A stretch of DNA of 64,000 bases. Origin: an uncultured Oscillibacter sp. (GTDB lineage Bacteria; Bacillota; Clostridia; Oscillospirales; Oscillospiraceae). Position 1 is the first letter of the stretch. Each line of letters starts with the position of its first letter. Positions 36,801 through 43,999 of this stretch are shown piece after piece. The stretch is from NCBI GenBank assembly GCA_910587705.1, contig CAJUMX010000014.1, forward strand, positions 29,531-93,530, written 5' to 3'. The notes below the pieces were generated by a model, which saw nothing but the letters and a program-made list of their open reading frames with translations, was not told where the DNA came from and made no database searches. The position numbers and the translations under genes are program-made.

Positions 36801-37351
36801 TTTTGAATCTCGTGGGAGGTGCGGAAGCCGTCGAAGAAGTGAACGAAGGGCACCCGGCTTTTCACGGTGGTCAGGTGGGCTACGGCAGCCAGATCCATGA
36901 CCTCCTGGACGCCGGAGGTGGCCATCATGGTGACGCCGGTGGCCCGGCAGGTCATCACGTCCTGGTGGTCTCCGAAGATGTTGTTGGCGTGCTGGGCCAC
37001 GGACCGCGCCGCTACGTGGAACACGGCGGGCATCCGGTGGCCGGCCATGATGTACATGTTGGGGATCATCAGCAAAAGGCCCTGGGAGGAGGTGAAGGTG
37101 GTGGCCATGGCTCCGGCCTCCGCCGCCCCGTGGAGGGCCCCGGCGGCCCCGCCCTCGGACTGCATCTCAACCAACGAGACGCTCTGGCCGAACATGTTCT
37201 TCCGTCCGGCGGCGGCCCACTCGTCCACCTTCTCGCTCATGGGAGAAGAGGGCGTGATGGGAAAGATGCCCGCCACGTCGGTGAAATGGTAGGCGACGTG
37301 GGCACAGGCCTCGTTGCCGTCCATGGTTTTCATGACTTTATTTTGTAACAT
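33824..37351 (-). CDS. nifJ: Pyruvate:ferredoxin (flavodoxin) oxidoreductase
   Basis: Homodimeric one-chain enzyme that oxidises pyruvate with CoA to acetyl-CoA, CO2 and reduced ferredoxin, the central step of anaerobic energy metabolism. All domains are in order in 1,175 residues: pyruvate domain (GIFPITPSSPMSEKVDEW), gamma domain near 420-620, two [4Fe-4S] clusters (CLQCNQCALVCP and CTGCGSCAASC near 690 and 745) and the TPP domain (GGDGWAYDIGYGGLDH, NTGGQSSKATP). GAGG lies 9 bases before ATG 37351. It is transcribed in the same direction as the aconitase X cluster but is separated from it by a terminator. Confidence 0.97.
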   Translation of the reverse strand: MLQNKVMKTMDGNEACAHVAYHFTDVAGIFPITPSSPMSEKVDEWAAAGRKNMFGQSVSLVEMQSEGGAAGALHGAAEAGAMATTFTSSQGLLLMIPNMYIMAGHRMPAVFHVAARSVAQHANNIFGDHQDVMTCRATGVTMMATSGVQEVMDLAAVAHLTTVKSRVPFVHFFDGFRTSHEIQKIELIDLDAVARLMDREALEAYHQIAMNPEHPLHRTTVQGPDVYFQSQEANNAAYDAIPGMVEGYMQGINKITGRDYHIFNYYGAEDADRVMVMMGSACECAKEVVDYLRAGGEKVGLLQIHLFRPFDMKYFLGAMPKTVKKITAMDRSKESGAIAGAVYLDVCAAYANDKDAPEIFGGRYGLASKDVTPAQLKAVFDNMDAPSPKRMFTIGINDDVTHLSLDVTEPLITESADTVSCKFWGLGSDGTVGANKNSAKIIGDHAGMYTQAYFEYDSKKSYGITKSHLRFSKSPIRSTYLIKAADFLACHSQSYITKYDMIHEVKDGGTFLLNTSWTEAELDAKLPGDVKKYIAQHNVQFYTVDANRIARELGLGNHANMILQSAFFKLSGVMPVEDAVRYMKEAVQKTYAKKGEKVVSMNCAAVDAGVDSPVRVNVPAAWSKAVDERTVDESLPDVVKNIVIPCNCQRGDDLPVSALVPYQDGTYPMGTSKYDKRGIAASLPYWDPAKCLQCNQCALVCPHAAIRAYLVDEQEAQAAPAGFAMAEAKGTKGLKYRLQVSTLDCTGCGSCAASCLAKNKALTMKPVDDSMYDETNWNYALSLSDKPGVFGRKTLKGSQFYQPLVEFSGACAGCGETPYAKLLTQLYGERMYWVNGVGCSTAWAGAFPSLAYTVNKEGYGPSWYASLFEDQAENGLGMVLAVKQRRGQVKLQVEVLVSMVPGTELEGALNAWLNSFDDLDTNFDDTRALVKALEQADLSGESKALAEDILLHKDQLSKKVVWLFGGDGWAYDIGYGGLDHVMASGEDVNVFVVDTEVYSNTGGQSSKATPVGASAKFADNGKRTSKKDLGRLMMTYPNVYVASVAMGANPGQLMKAVTEAVDHKGPSIVIAYAPCVNHGIKAGMANVQAEMKRAVDCGLWPLYRYNPDKAEKPFSLDYKQPSVPVREFFDGEVRYSGLKVKYPEVVEDLFTRAQREADERFNIYSRIERGFNNKG

Positions 37352-37435
37352 AGAGATTTTCCTCGTTGTTATACAAGTTCTGATTCAACATATCATCTAG
37401 CTCATCGCCCTATCGCACGGGTTTCACTGGTGCGC

Positions 37436-37469
37436 AAAGACCCACTCCATGTATCCGGAGCAGGTCTTT
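37436..37469 (-). terminator. Terminator of the SDR-aconitase X cluster
   Basis: AAAGACC and GGTCTTT with inner CTCC/GGAG pairs form an interrupted stem between the SDR gene and the oxidoreductase gene. T-rich sequence on the minus strand follows. Confidence 0.6.
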
Positions 37470-37572
37470 GGCACCGCCCAAATCCGTGTCCAAGGGAGCT
37501 ATTGGATATTGTGATATACTGTCCGTCGCACAGCGAAAAATAGCGTTCGCTCCTTTGAAAAGGCTTATCCAG

Positions 37573-38295
37573 TCAAATAATTCCACGCAAATCGAGTGTT
37601 CGCGGATAATCCTCATCTTTCGCGAAAATAGTTTCCAGACCGCTCTCCAGCCCTTCCATCACATATTTTGCGAATTGCTCTGCCGGAATTCCACGGTTCT
37701 CCATTTTTCGGAGTGCCCGCCCCTCTGGATTGAATTCCGTATCCACAATGGGAGGAACCACTTCCATAACACGCACGCCGGTACCGCTCAATTGACACCG
37801 CAGCAATACTGTGAACGAATGAATCGCGGCTTTGCTGACAAGGTACATCGGTACGTTCGCCCGAGTCTCTCTCATATAGGTCAGCCCGCTGGTAGTCGTG
37901 AAAATAAACGCCTTCTCCAGTGTCATCAAGTAGGGGACAAAAAGAGCCGTTAGAAGAATTACGGATTCTGTATTTACCGTCAGTTCCCGCGGATTATTGA
38001 AATCCTCCAGTCCCTTTTTGAAGTCTACATTACGCTGAATGCCGGCGTTGTTAAACAGGGCGTTGGCCCGATGCTCCTTTGCCCATGTAAATAGCCGCTC
38101 CCGATCCTCCGCGCAAGTCACATCACAGGGCATGCAAAGAATTTCGGGATGTTTTTTCCGCAGCGCCTCCAGCCGGTCGGCTCGTCTGCCGCAAGCAAGG
38201 ATGTTATTACCGGCAGCCAAAAATTCTTCCGCCAGCGCATATCCAATCCCGGAAGTAGCGCCGGTAATTAGAATGGTCTGTCCGCTGAACTTCAT
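37573..38295 (-). CDS. Short-chain dehydrogenase/reductase (DltE-like)
   Basis: Cytosolic NAD(P)-dependent oxidoreductase of 240 residues. The nucleotide-binding motif TGATSGIGYALAE is near residue 11, NNAGIQ near 82, and the catalytic pair appears as YLVSKAAIHSF with Tyr and Lys near 148-152 and TTTSG for the Ser. The closest named type is DltE-like SDR. Being the last gene of the aconitase X/RraA cluster it probably acts on a hydroxy- or keto-acid of that pathway, but the substrate is not visible. Confidence 0.88.
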   Translation of the reverse strand: MKFSGQTILITGATSGIGYALAEEFLAAGNNILACGRRADRLEALRKKHPEILCMPCDVTCAEDRERLFTWAKEHRANALFNNAGIQRNVDFKKGLEDFNNPRELTVNTESVILLTALFVPYLMTLEKAFIFTTTSGLTYMRETRANVPMYLVSKAAIHSFTVLLRCQLSGTGVRVMEVVPPIVDTEFNPEGRALRKMENRGIPAEQFAKYVMEGLESGLETIFAKDEDYPRTLDLRGII

Positions 38296-38334
38296 ACAGT
38301 ACCCTCCCTCTTTACAGCCGTAGTGTAAAACGCT

Positions 38335-38997
38335 TCAGTCCTTGGCGCGCTGAAGAGAATCATATTTATACTTTAAGCGCGCTTCCTTCAGGCTGTATCC
38401 TTCCCCGACGGCCTGCTCTATCAGCGTTTCAGCCCGGTCAATTTCCCGTGCAGAGAAGAGCACCTTTTCGGCTACATTGAAAGGAATGATCAGTACTCCG
38501 GATTGATCGGCCATTACCAAGTCCCCGGGGTGAACCTGAATATCACAGAAGCTAATCGGCTTTTGATAGGATAACATCTGGATACGGTCTTTTCCGGTTA
38601 CCATATAATGTCCTTTGGTGTACATGGGGTAGTCAACTTCACGGATTACGTCTACGTCCCGGCAAACGCCGTCAATTACCGTGCCAGCAACGCCCTTTTT
38701 CTTTGCCACTGTAGAGAGAAGTCCTCCCCATGCGGTACAGAAGGTTTTCGCGCCATTGGCGATTACGATTACGTCTCCAGGCTTTGTCTCATCAATGTAA
38801 TCCCCCGCGCCCGTCTTTACCTGTCCGATCGGGCCATATTCCACCGTGAACGCCGGACCCACGAATTTCTTGCCTTGTATAATGGGCATTAGTCCCTCAC
38901 AGCCGCAGCGGATGCGCATGGTATCCAGCGCATCGGAAACGCAGGGTGTGGACAACTCCAGGAATCCTTGGGTCAGTTCTGCCAATGTCATAGCCAT
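38335..38997 (-). CDS. RraA/HMG-aldolase family protein, copy 1
   Basis: Proteins of this family are either RraA RNase E regulators or, more often outside proteobacteria, class II aldolases cleaving 4-hydroxy-4-methyl-2-oxoglutarate or related acids to pyruvate. The 220-residue protein has the family pattern: KPGDVIVIANGAK, AWGGLLSTVAKKKGVAG, VIDGVCRDVDVIRE with the conserved Arg-Asp pair, and PGDLVMADQSGVLIIP. The Trp-Gly is followed by Gly rather than the Glu of the other two copies. RNase E regulation is unlikely in a Firmicute; an aldolase or lyase role fits the cluster. Confidence 0.86.
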   Translation of the reverse strand: MAMTLAELTQGFLELSTPCVSDALDTMRIRCGCEGLMPIIQGKKFVGPAFTVEYGPIGQVKTGAGDYIDETKPGDVIVIANGAKTFCTAWGGLLSTVAKKKGVAGTVIDGVCRDVDVIREVDYPMYTKGHYMVTGKDRIQMLSYQKPISFCDIQVHPGDLVMADQSGVLIIPFNVAEKVLFSAREIDRAETLIEQAVGEGYSLKEARLKYKYDSLQRAKD

Positions 38998-39050
38998 GTT
39001 ACGAATCCTCCTTAAATAGTCAGTCGAATAATCTTTCGTATTTTCGCGCT

Positions 39051-39464
39051 TTATTTCCTCTCCACACGGACTAAGCCAGTGGTTCCATCTACATATACAT
39101 AGTCGCCGTTATGTATTACCTGACAGGGATCCTGTTCAAAGTGATCCACAGCTGGAATATTGCCCATAATGCAGCCCAGTACCACCACAGATTCCCGGTC
39201 AGCCAAAATAATTGCCGCTGGTGAAGTTTTTCGGTAAGCCATTTCATAAATCCGGTAGGATCCCCCCGTAGAACCCTTCCCAGTGGGGTAGACTAAAATC
39301 TTACCCGCAACACACTGGCCTTCTAATTGATGCCCGGGTTCCGTAACAATGCCAGTCAGCGGGTCCAAACCGCCGATAAAGCTGATCGGCTCGTTTGACA
39401 CCAAGGCCTCACCGTTGGCAGTGCCTTCAACAATTTTTTGGCCGCAAATGGTAAATGTATTCAT
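39051..39464 (-). CDS. Aconitase X swivel (small) subunit, DUF126
   Basis: The 137-residue protein matches the mobile swivel domain of aconitase X: GEALVSNEPISFIGGLDP near residue 18, HQLEGQCVAGKILVYPTGKG near 45 and LGCIMGNIPAVDHF near 98, with the Ser of GKGSTGGSY in the substrate loop. It complements the large subunit encoded 1 base upstream. ATG 39464 is chosen since earlier ATGs lie within the large-subunit gene. Known aconitase X enzymes dehydrate cis-3-hydroxy-L-proline (bacteria) or mevalonate-5-phosphate (archaea). Confidence 0.9.
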   Translation of the reverse strand: MNTFTICGQKIVEGTANGEALVSNEPISFIGGLDPLTGIVTEPGHQLEGQCVAGKILVYPTGKGSTGGSYRIYEMAYRKTSPAAIILADRESVVVLGCIMGNIPAVDHFEQDPCQVIHNGDYVYVDGTTGLVRVERK

Positions 39465-39465
39465 T

Positions 39466-40719
39466 TTAAGCCTCCCATCGCTTTGCGATTGCGGCCCGCA
39501 CCACTGCTTCGGTTGATCCATAGTGTACCGGCATGCTGACTTCTCCGGCGGCATAATGCGCCATCTTTGCCGAATCTGTTGTCAAAGATTGATAGCGGCG
39601 TGTTCTACAGATGGACTCATGTGGAGCATGCGCCGGACAAGTTTGGCATACAAGGATGGCTCCTGCCTCCTCGATTGCCTGGACATAACCCATTTGAGCG
39701 GCCAACTCCTTAATGGGTGTAGAAGTGCAAATCCAAAAGTCCACATTGTCAGCTACCTTTTGGCCTCTTAGAAGTTCCGCGACGTAGCGCACCTCTTGTA
39801 AGGAGCATTGTGGACAGCCAATGTACAGCCAGTCGATATCATCCGTCTTTTCCGTGAGTGTCAGATGCTCGATAGCATTCATCCGCATCTGCTTATCGTA
39901 GTAAATCTCCATCTCAGGCTTTTTCCCGTTCAAAGCGTGTTCACGATCAGGTGCCTCCGGCGTGACTCCCACTACATGGAACAATGCCGTCGCACCAGAA
40001 GTCGCCAAAGCGGAACCTAGGGATTTCAACTCATCGAACGAGACACTGGTGGGGATTCCTTCAAAAACAGGAATCGCTGTCTTTGAAATCCTTCCAACTG
40101 CGTAGCCTAGGGTACCGTAAGCCTCTATACCATGAAGCGGCTCCGGTACATGGATAAGAAGGTTTCCCGCCCGGTTTTTCCCCAAGTGCATACCGTAGTT
40201 AGGCGTTCTTCCGGTGATGGCCGCAGCCAACGCGCTGGGACCGCCTTCACGATTGGTCCTGGCTCCCAGGACCGAATTGGCATAGACAACTGCGGAGGAC
40301 TCTCCCCAAGCAGCATGCTGTCCGAATCTGGGGGCGTTCCCAATTAGATAGGGAGAGCAGGAACCGCAAGTGACAACCCCAAGGTTCTGGTAAGCCTGCG
40401 TAACCTCAGCCTGGGCATGGATGAACTGCCCGTCAATGGCGAGACGGTCGCATGTGGAGCAGTCACAGTCGCAGGATGTCGGATTCGTGGTAGTGAATAC
40501 CCGAACTTTTCCCCCTTTAGCCCCCATTTCTTTCACAAACATAAGACCAGCTTCGCCTAGGAGCTTGAATGAGGCGCCCGGCAAATGACAACTGGATACA
40601 GGCACCATGTTTTCCGCGCCAAAGCTTTCGCCCAGCGCGACTAATATCTGCATGGATTTTTGCGCGGCGTATCCTTCCTCACCGTTGAGCATCCGCTTTT
40701 CCTCGTTGGTTAAATACAT
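39466..40719 (-). CDS. Aconitase X catalytic (large) subunit, DUF521
   Basis: The 417-residue protein is the iron-sulfur catalytic part of an aconitase X dehydratase. Family blocks are clear: SSCHLPGASFKLLGEAG near residue 43, VTCGSCSPYLIGNAPRFG near 115, the almost invariant ANSVLGARTNREGGPSALAA near 148, GCPQCSLQE near 305 and a C-terminal CQTCPAHAP near 367. The Cys at these three places are the expected [Fe-S] ligands. ATG 40719 follows TAGGTGAAGG; a TTG 21 bases earlier is less likely. The substrate is open: no proline racemase or hydroxyproline epimerase is nearby, while aldolase-family genes surround it. Confidence 0.92.
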   Translation of the reverse strand: MYLTNEEKRMLNGEEGYAAQKSMQILVALGESFGAENMVPVSSCHLPGASFKLLGEAGLMFVKEMGAKGGKVRVFTTTNPTSCDCDCSTCDRLAIDGQFIHAQAEVTQAYQNLGVVTCGSCSPYLIGNAPRFGQHAAWGESSAVVYANSVLGARTNREGGPSALAAAITGRTPNYGMHLGKNRAGNLLIHVPEPLHGIEAYGTLGYAVGRISKTAIPVFEGIPTSVSFDELKSLGSALATSGATALFHVVGVTPEAPDREHALNGKKPEMEIYYDKQMRMNAIEHLTLTEKTDDIDWLYIGCPQCSLQEVRYVAELLRGQKVADNVDFWICTSTPIKELAAQMGYVQAIEEAGAILVCQTCPAHAPHESICRTRRYQSLTTDSAKMAHYAAGEVSMPVHYGSTEAVVRAAIAKRWEA

Positions 40720-40746
40720 ACCTTCACCTACATTCAGCAACTGTAA

Positions 40747-41430
40747 TTACTGACTATTCAACATGGTGTCATAGCCGGAGTCCTTGTCCACATCCCTGAA
40801 GGAAATCCCAGCCTTGATCTTTGCGATAATAGCGGCCTCTTTTTGTTCCATGTCCTGGACAACGCTCAAGACCTCCCGCGCACGATCCACGGGAATCACA
40901 ACAATACCGTTGATGTCTGCTACTACAATCTCGCCTGGGTTCACTTGAAGCCCGCCGATGGATACGGTGCAGTTGTAATCTCCCTGTACGTTTCGGTTCC
41001 GGGCAGTGCGGTTTACAATTCCTTTCGCATAGACGGGAAAACCCAGCTTCTCGGTAGCGTCCACATCGCGGACAGTACCATCAACAATTACGCCGGCCAC
41101 CCCTTTTTGCAGAGCGGCATAGGTGACAATTTCTCCCCAGCAGTTTTGATCCATACGGCCGCCGTTGTCAAAAACGAGTACGTCGCCGGGTTGTGCCTCA
41201 TCCAAGGGATCAGCGCCCATATGGCCGCTGGTTTTCCGGGAGCCATCGGGGACAATGCGCATTGTGACCGCAGTGCCCGCAATGCGGGGGCAGGGATAAA
41301 CAGGATGGATTCCATCGTTGGTCCCACTAGGAAGTCCCAGCTTGTCAAGCGCGTCGGAAAGGTTGCAGGTTGAAATCTTTTGGAAGGCATCCACCAATTC
41401 CCGAGGCGCTCTTTGAAATGTAGCAGACAT
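40747..41430 (-). CDS. RraA/HMG-aldolase family protein, copy 2
   Basis: 227 residues starting MSATFQRAPRELVD after AGAGGAG. It has the full family set: CNLSDALDKLG, QPGDVLVFDNGG, CWGEIVTYAALQKGVAG, VDGTVRDVDATEKLGFPV with Arg-Asp, and PGEIVVADINGIVVIP. Compared with copy 3 it differs in most loops, so the paralogs are old. It lies between the aconitase X large subunit and copy 3 on one probable transcript. Likely reaction: metal-dependent aldol cleavage or oxaloacetate-type decarboxylation yielding pyruvate. Confidence 0.87.
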   Translation of the reverse strand: MSATFQRAPRELVDAFQKISTCNLSDALDKLGLPSGTNDGIHPVYPCPRIAGTAVTMRIVPDGSRKTSGHMGADPLDEAQPGDVLVFDNGGRMDQNCWGEIVTYAALQKGVAGVIVDGTVRDVDATEKLGFPVYAKGIVNRTARNRNVQGDYNCTVSIGGLQVNPGEIVVADINGIVVIPVDRAREVLSVVQDMEQKEAAIIAKIKAGISFRDVDKDSGYDTMLNSQ

Positions 41431-41504
41431 AATGATTCTCCTCTTTTCCATTTCCCCAGCTGAATAGAATGGGGTGATTTGTGAGCGATTTTTAAACGAA
41501 TGAA

Positions 41505-42167
41505 CTAAAAACCCTTCTGAGTTAGAAGCTGATCCAGGTTGGCAATGTGCAGCAGAGATTCCCCGGTTTTCAGGCGCTCCACCTGTCGCTTCTCCTTTTC
41601 GGTTCGTTTTTGGGACAACTCGATGGCATAGTCGATCTCATCCCGGGAAACGACTACGACACCGTCCTCATCCGCCAGAATGACGTCTCCTGGATTTACC
41701 ATAGCTCTGCCGCAGGTAATGGGATGGTTAATCAAGCCTACAGATTCCTTAACCGTACCGATGATACAGGTTCCCACGCAGAAAACAGGGAATCCCATTT
41801 CCTTGATCTCCCCGCTATCACGAACACAGCCGTCAATAACGAGTCCCGCAATGCCTTTAAGCTGGGCGGCAATGGACATGATCTCTCCCCAAGGCCCTTC
41901 GTCCTCAAGGTTCCCGTTGTCCACCACCAGGACATCCCCAACCTTCGCTACGTCCAAGGCTTTCAGCAGAGTCAAGTTATCCCCGGCCTGCATTTTCACC
42001 GTTATGGCACTGCCGCAGCACTTCATCCCAGGCCCTAGCGGGTTCATTCGGGCATACATAGCTCCCTTTCTGCCAATGGCCTCATGGACTGTTGCGGAAC
42101 CGTATTTTTTCAGCTCCTCAATCTTTTGGGGATCCGCTCTTTCGATGTCATAAATGATCTGTTCCAC
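41505..42167 (-). CDS. RraA/HMG-aldolase family protein, copy 3
   Basis: The 220-residue protein looks closest to true 4-hydroxy-4-methyl-2-oxoglutarate / 4-carboxy-4-hydroxy-2-oxoadipate aldolases: YGSATVHEAIGRKGAM, GDVLVVDNGNLEDEGPWGEI, VIDGCVRDSGEIKEMGFPVF and PGDVILADEDGVVVVSRDE. It starts 12 bases after the leuD stop. Arg-Asp of the metal/substrate site is present. Confidence 0.88.
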   Translation of the reverse strand: MEQIIYDIERADPQKIEELKKYGSATVHEAIGRKGAMYARMNPLGPGMKCCGSAITVKMQAGDNLTLLKALDVAKVGDVLVVDNGNLEDEGPWGEIMSIAAQLKGIAGLVIDGCVRDSGEIKEMGFPVFCVGTCIIGTVKESVGLINHPITCGRAMVNPGDVILADEDGVVVVSRDEIDYAIELSQKRTEKEKRQVERLKTGESLLHIANLDQLLTQKGF

Positions 42168-42179
42168 GAATTTTCTCCT

Positions 42180-42704
42180 TTACTTGTCCGTCCCACCCAA
42201 ATCGGCGTTTTTATAGCAATCAGTCCGCGTATAGTAGTTGACAATCCCCCCGGACAGGATTAAATCCACAATGAATTTTGCGGGCGGCGCAAAATGGCCT
42301 ATCTCACCAGTCGTAATATTCGTCAAAATACCAGACTCTACCTCCACACGAAGCTCGTCGTCGGCCTGGATCGCGGGAAGGTCCTCAATCTCCAGAACCG
42401 GCAGCCCCACATTAAGTGCATTGCGGTAAAAAGATCGGGAAAAAAACGGCGCAATGATCAGATGGACATTCGCTCCCCACAGACAGGACGCCGCCTGCTC
42501 TCGCGCGGAACCACAACCGAAATTTTCTCCGGCGACAATGATTCCGCCCTTCATCAGCTTTTGCGCAAGACCGGGATAGCAATCCTCAAAAGCGTGGGGC
42601 GCCAGAGCCTTGGCATCAAAAGAAGCTACATAACGGGTTGGGAAGATTACATCCGTATCCACGTTTTTCCCCATTACCGCAACGACTTTACTCTCAATGA
42701 TCAT
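42180..42704 (-). CDS. leuD: LeuD-like isopropylmalate/methylmalate isomerase small subunit
   Basis: Swivel subunit of an aconitase-superfamily isomerase. The 174-residue protein has NVDTDVIFPTRYV near residue 14, GCGSAREQA near 62 and YRNALNVGLPVLEI near 92, all hallmarks of LeuD/HacB small subunits. It needs a large [4Fe-4S] subunit; that gene lies just upstream but only its last 40 codons remain. No leuA or leuB is present, so a catabolic isomerase (for example for a methylmalate-type acid) is as likely as leucine synthesis. Confidence 0.88.
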   Translation of the reverse strand: MIIESKVVAVMGKNVDTDVIFPTRYVASFDAKALAPHAFEDCYPGLAQKLMKGGIIVAGENFGCGSAREQAASCLWGANVHLIIAPFFSRSFYRNALNVGLPVLEIEDLPAIQADDELRVEVESGILTNITTGEIGHFAPPAKFIVDLILSGGIVNYYTRTDCYKNADLGGTDK

Positions 42705-42720
42705 GTTAACCCTCCTTTAA

Positions 42721-42843
42721 TCAGCCGGCTCCGCGGATTACACCCGCCACCGCGGAAGCAGCGGCAGTCGCGGGAGAGGCAAGATATACGAAAGATTCCA
42801 CATCGCCCATGCGCCCTGGGAAATTGCGGTTTCCACTAGGAAG
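42721..42843 (-). pseudogene. leuC: C-terminal remnant of leuC
   Basis: The last 40 codons of a LeuC-type large subunit are intact: [11 protein letters not shown] near the beginning and [15 protein letters not shown] near the end, then TGA. Sequence identity to LeuC is lost immediately upstream, where a transposase relic begins on the other strand. The rest of the gene, with its cluster cysteines, is missing from the window. Confidence 0.85.
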
Positions 42844-42847
42844 ATTT

Positions 42848-43090
42848 ATGAATCAGCATTCCACCGAGAAGCAATGCCGGGAATGTTTGGCCAACTTGCG
42901 ATGGGAATCAGGATATATCTGCCCGAGATGCGTCGGCCACCCGTGATGTCAGTTGGCCGACGAGCGGTATCAATGCGCTAAGTGCCGCTACCAAGTTTCG
43001 GTAACAGCAAGGGCGGTGTTCCACAAGACCGATATGCCGCTGACGCAGTGATTTCTGGCATTCTATAAAGGCAGCCAACAACACGACCTT
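42848..43090 (+). mobile_element. IS1595-family transposase fragment
   Basis: The frame from ATG 42848 begins [19 protein letters not shown] and carries the N-terminal zinc ribbon (CPRC, then CAKCRYQVSVTARAVFHKT) typical of IS1595 transposases. In-frame TGAs occur at 42944-42946 and 43049-43051; the latter replaces the Trp of the PLTQWFLAFY motif. Homology ends near 43080 and the DDE domain is absent. It abuts the truncated leuC. Confidence 0.82.
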
Positions 43091-43377
43091 CTACATATTT
43101 GGATGATATGTCTTAATTGGTATAATGGTTTGGCTTGTATGGACGAAGATATTAGAATGTGTTTCTTCAAATACCAGCTTTTTAAACAGCTCATTCTGGG
43201 TAACCAGATTATGGGGCTGTACAGATAGAATAACCGTTCGAAGCTTATAAATATCCTTGTCAGCACGGGAAGATTCCGCCGTCCCCTGTGTGGTTTGCTT
43301 TTTCCCAACAGTTGTGCTATTTTATTAAGCATACCACAAAATTTCTCCTGTGGGAGGTAGGATGGAGGTGTAATCCC
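43091..43377. other. Intergenic stretch without a recognisable gene
   Basis: Lower GC than the flanking genes. A minus-strand frame carries ILSVQPHNLVTQNELFKKL and may be the end of a regulator or transposon protein, but nothing supports a function. The ribosome site of the following deformylase gene is at its right end. Confidence 0.4.
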
Positions 43378-43788
43378 GTGGTACGAGAGATCATGCGGGA
43401 CGAGAGGTTCCTCTCCCAAACGGCCGAACTGGCCACCCCGGAGGACTTACCTGTTGCCCAGGACCTGCTGGACACCCTGACCGCCCACAGAGACGGCTGT
43501 GTAGGCATGGCGGCCAATATGATCGGTGTCTGTAAGCGGATCATCGTCTTTGATAACGAGGGCAAATCCATGGTGATGTTTAACCCGGAGATTATCAAAA
43601 AATCCGGGCCCTATGAGGCGGAGGAGGGCTGCCTCTCCCTCACGGGTACCCGGAGGACCAAGCGCTGGCAATCTGTTAAGGTGCAGTATCAAAACGAGAA
43701 GTTCCAGACCCGCTTCAAGACCTTCACTGGCTGGACGGCACAGATTATCCAACATGAGATCGATCACTGCGAGGGGGTGCTGATCTGA
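43378..43788 (+). CDS. def: Peptide deformylase (short form)
   Basis: Metalloenzyme that removes the formyl group from nascent proteins. All three motifs are present in only 136 residues: GCVGMAANMIG near 41, EEGCLSLTG near 81 (metal Cys) and QHEIDHCEG near 124 (HExxH). It is shorter than the usual 150-180 residues but matches the compact Clostridial class. GTG 43378 follows GGAGGT with 8-base spacing. As an accessory copy it may act on a subset of substrates or replace the main enzyme under stress. A 68-residue gene and yaaA follow closely. Confidence 0.9.
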   Translation: MVREIMRDERFLSQTAELATPEDLPVAQDLLDTLTAHRDGCVGMAANMIGVCKRIIVFDNEGKSMVMFNPEIIKKSGPYEAEEGCLSLTGTRRTKRWQSVKVQYQNEKFQTRFKTFTGWTAQIIQHEIDHCEGVLI

Positions 43789-43789
43789 T

Positions 43790-43996
43790 ATGGACTTCGA
43801 CGCCTGCTATCCATGCTTTAACCGCTTTGCTGTGCTGCTGGGCGAATTTCGGTCTCATGTGATTGATGTAAAACTTGTCACAGACTGTCAGTGTGTGACA
43901 GCACGCTCCAAAATTGCAGGGGTAAAACTGGAAGTTATCCCCTGTATCCGGGCGGCGTTGGAAAAAACAAGCGGATTGGAACTTGAGGGAGGCTGA
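43790..43996 (+). CDS. Small hypothetical protein between def and yaaA
   Basis: A 68-residue protein with four Cys in its N-terminal half (ACYPCFNRF and VTDCQC) and no recognised domain. It begins one base past the def stop and ends 3 bases before yaaA, so it is translated in the same unit. The close packing argues that it is real. Confidence 0.6.
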   Translation: MDFDACYPCFNRFAVLLGEFRSHVIDVKLVTDCQCVTARSKIAGVKLEVIPCIRAALEKTSGLELEGG

Positions 43997-43999
43997 ACC

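Noticed and set aside
33776..37348. Very long plus-strand open frame opposite the pyruvate:ferredoxin oxidoreductase gene
   Set aside because: It mirrors the real gene codon by codon, has no ribosome site or domain, and is a by-product of high GC.
38335..38997. RraA as RNase E inhibitor
   Set aside because: The gene sits in a metabolic cluster of a Firmicute, where this mechanism is not known; the aldolase-site residues are present.
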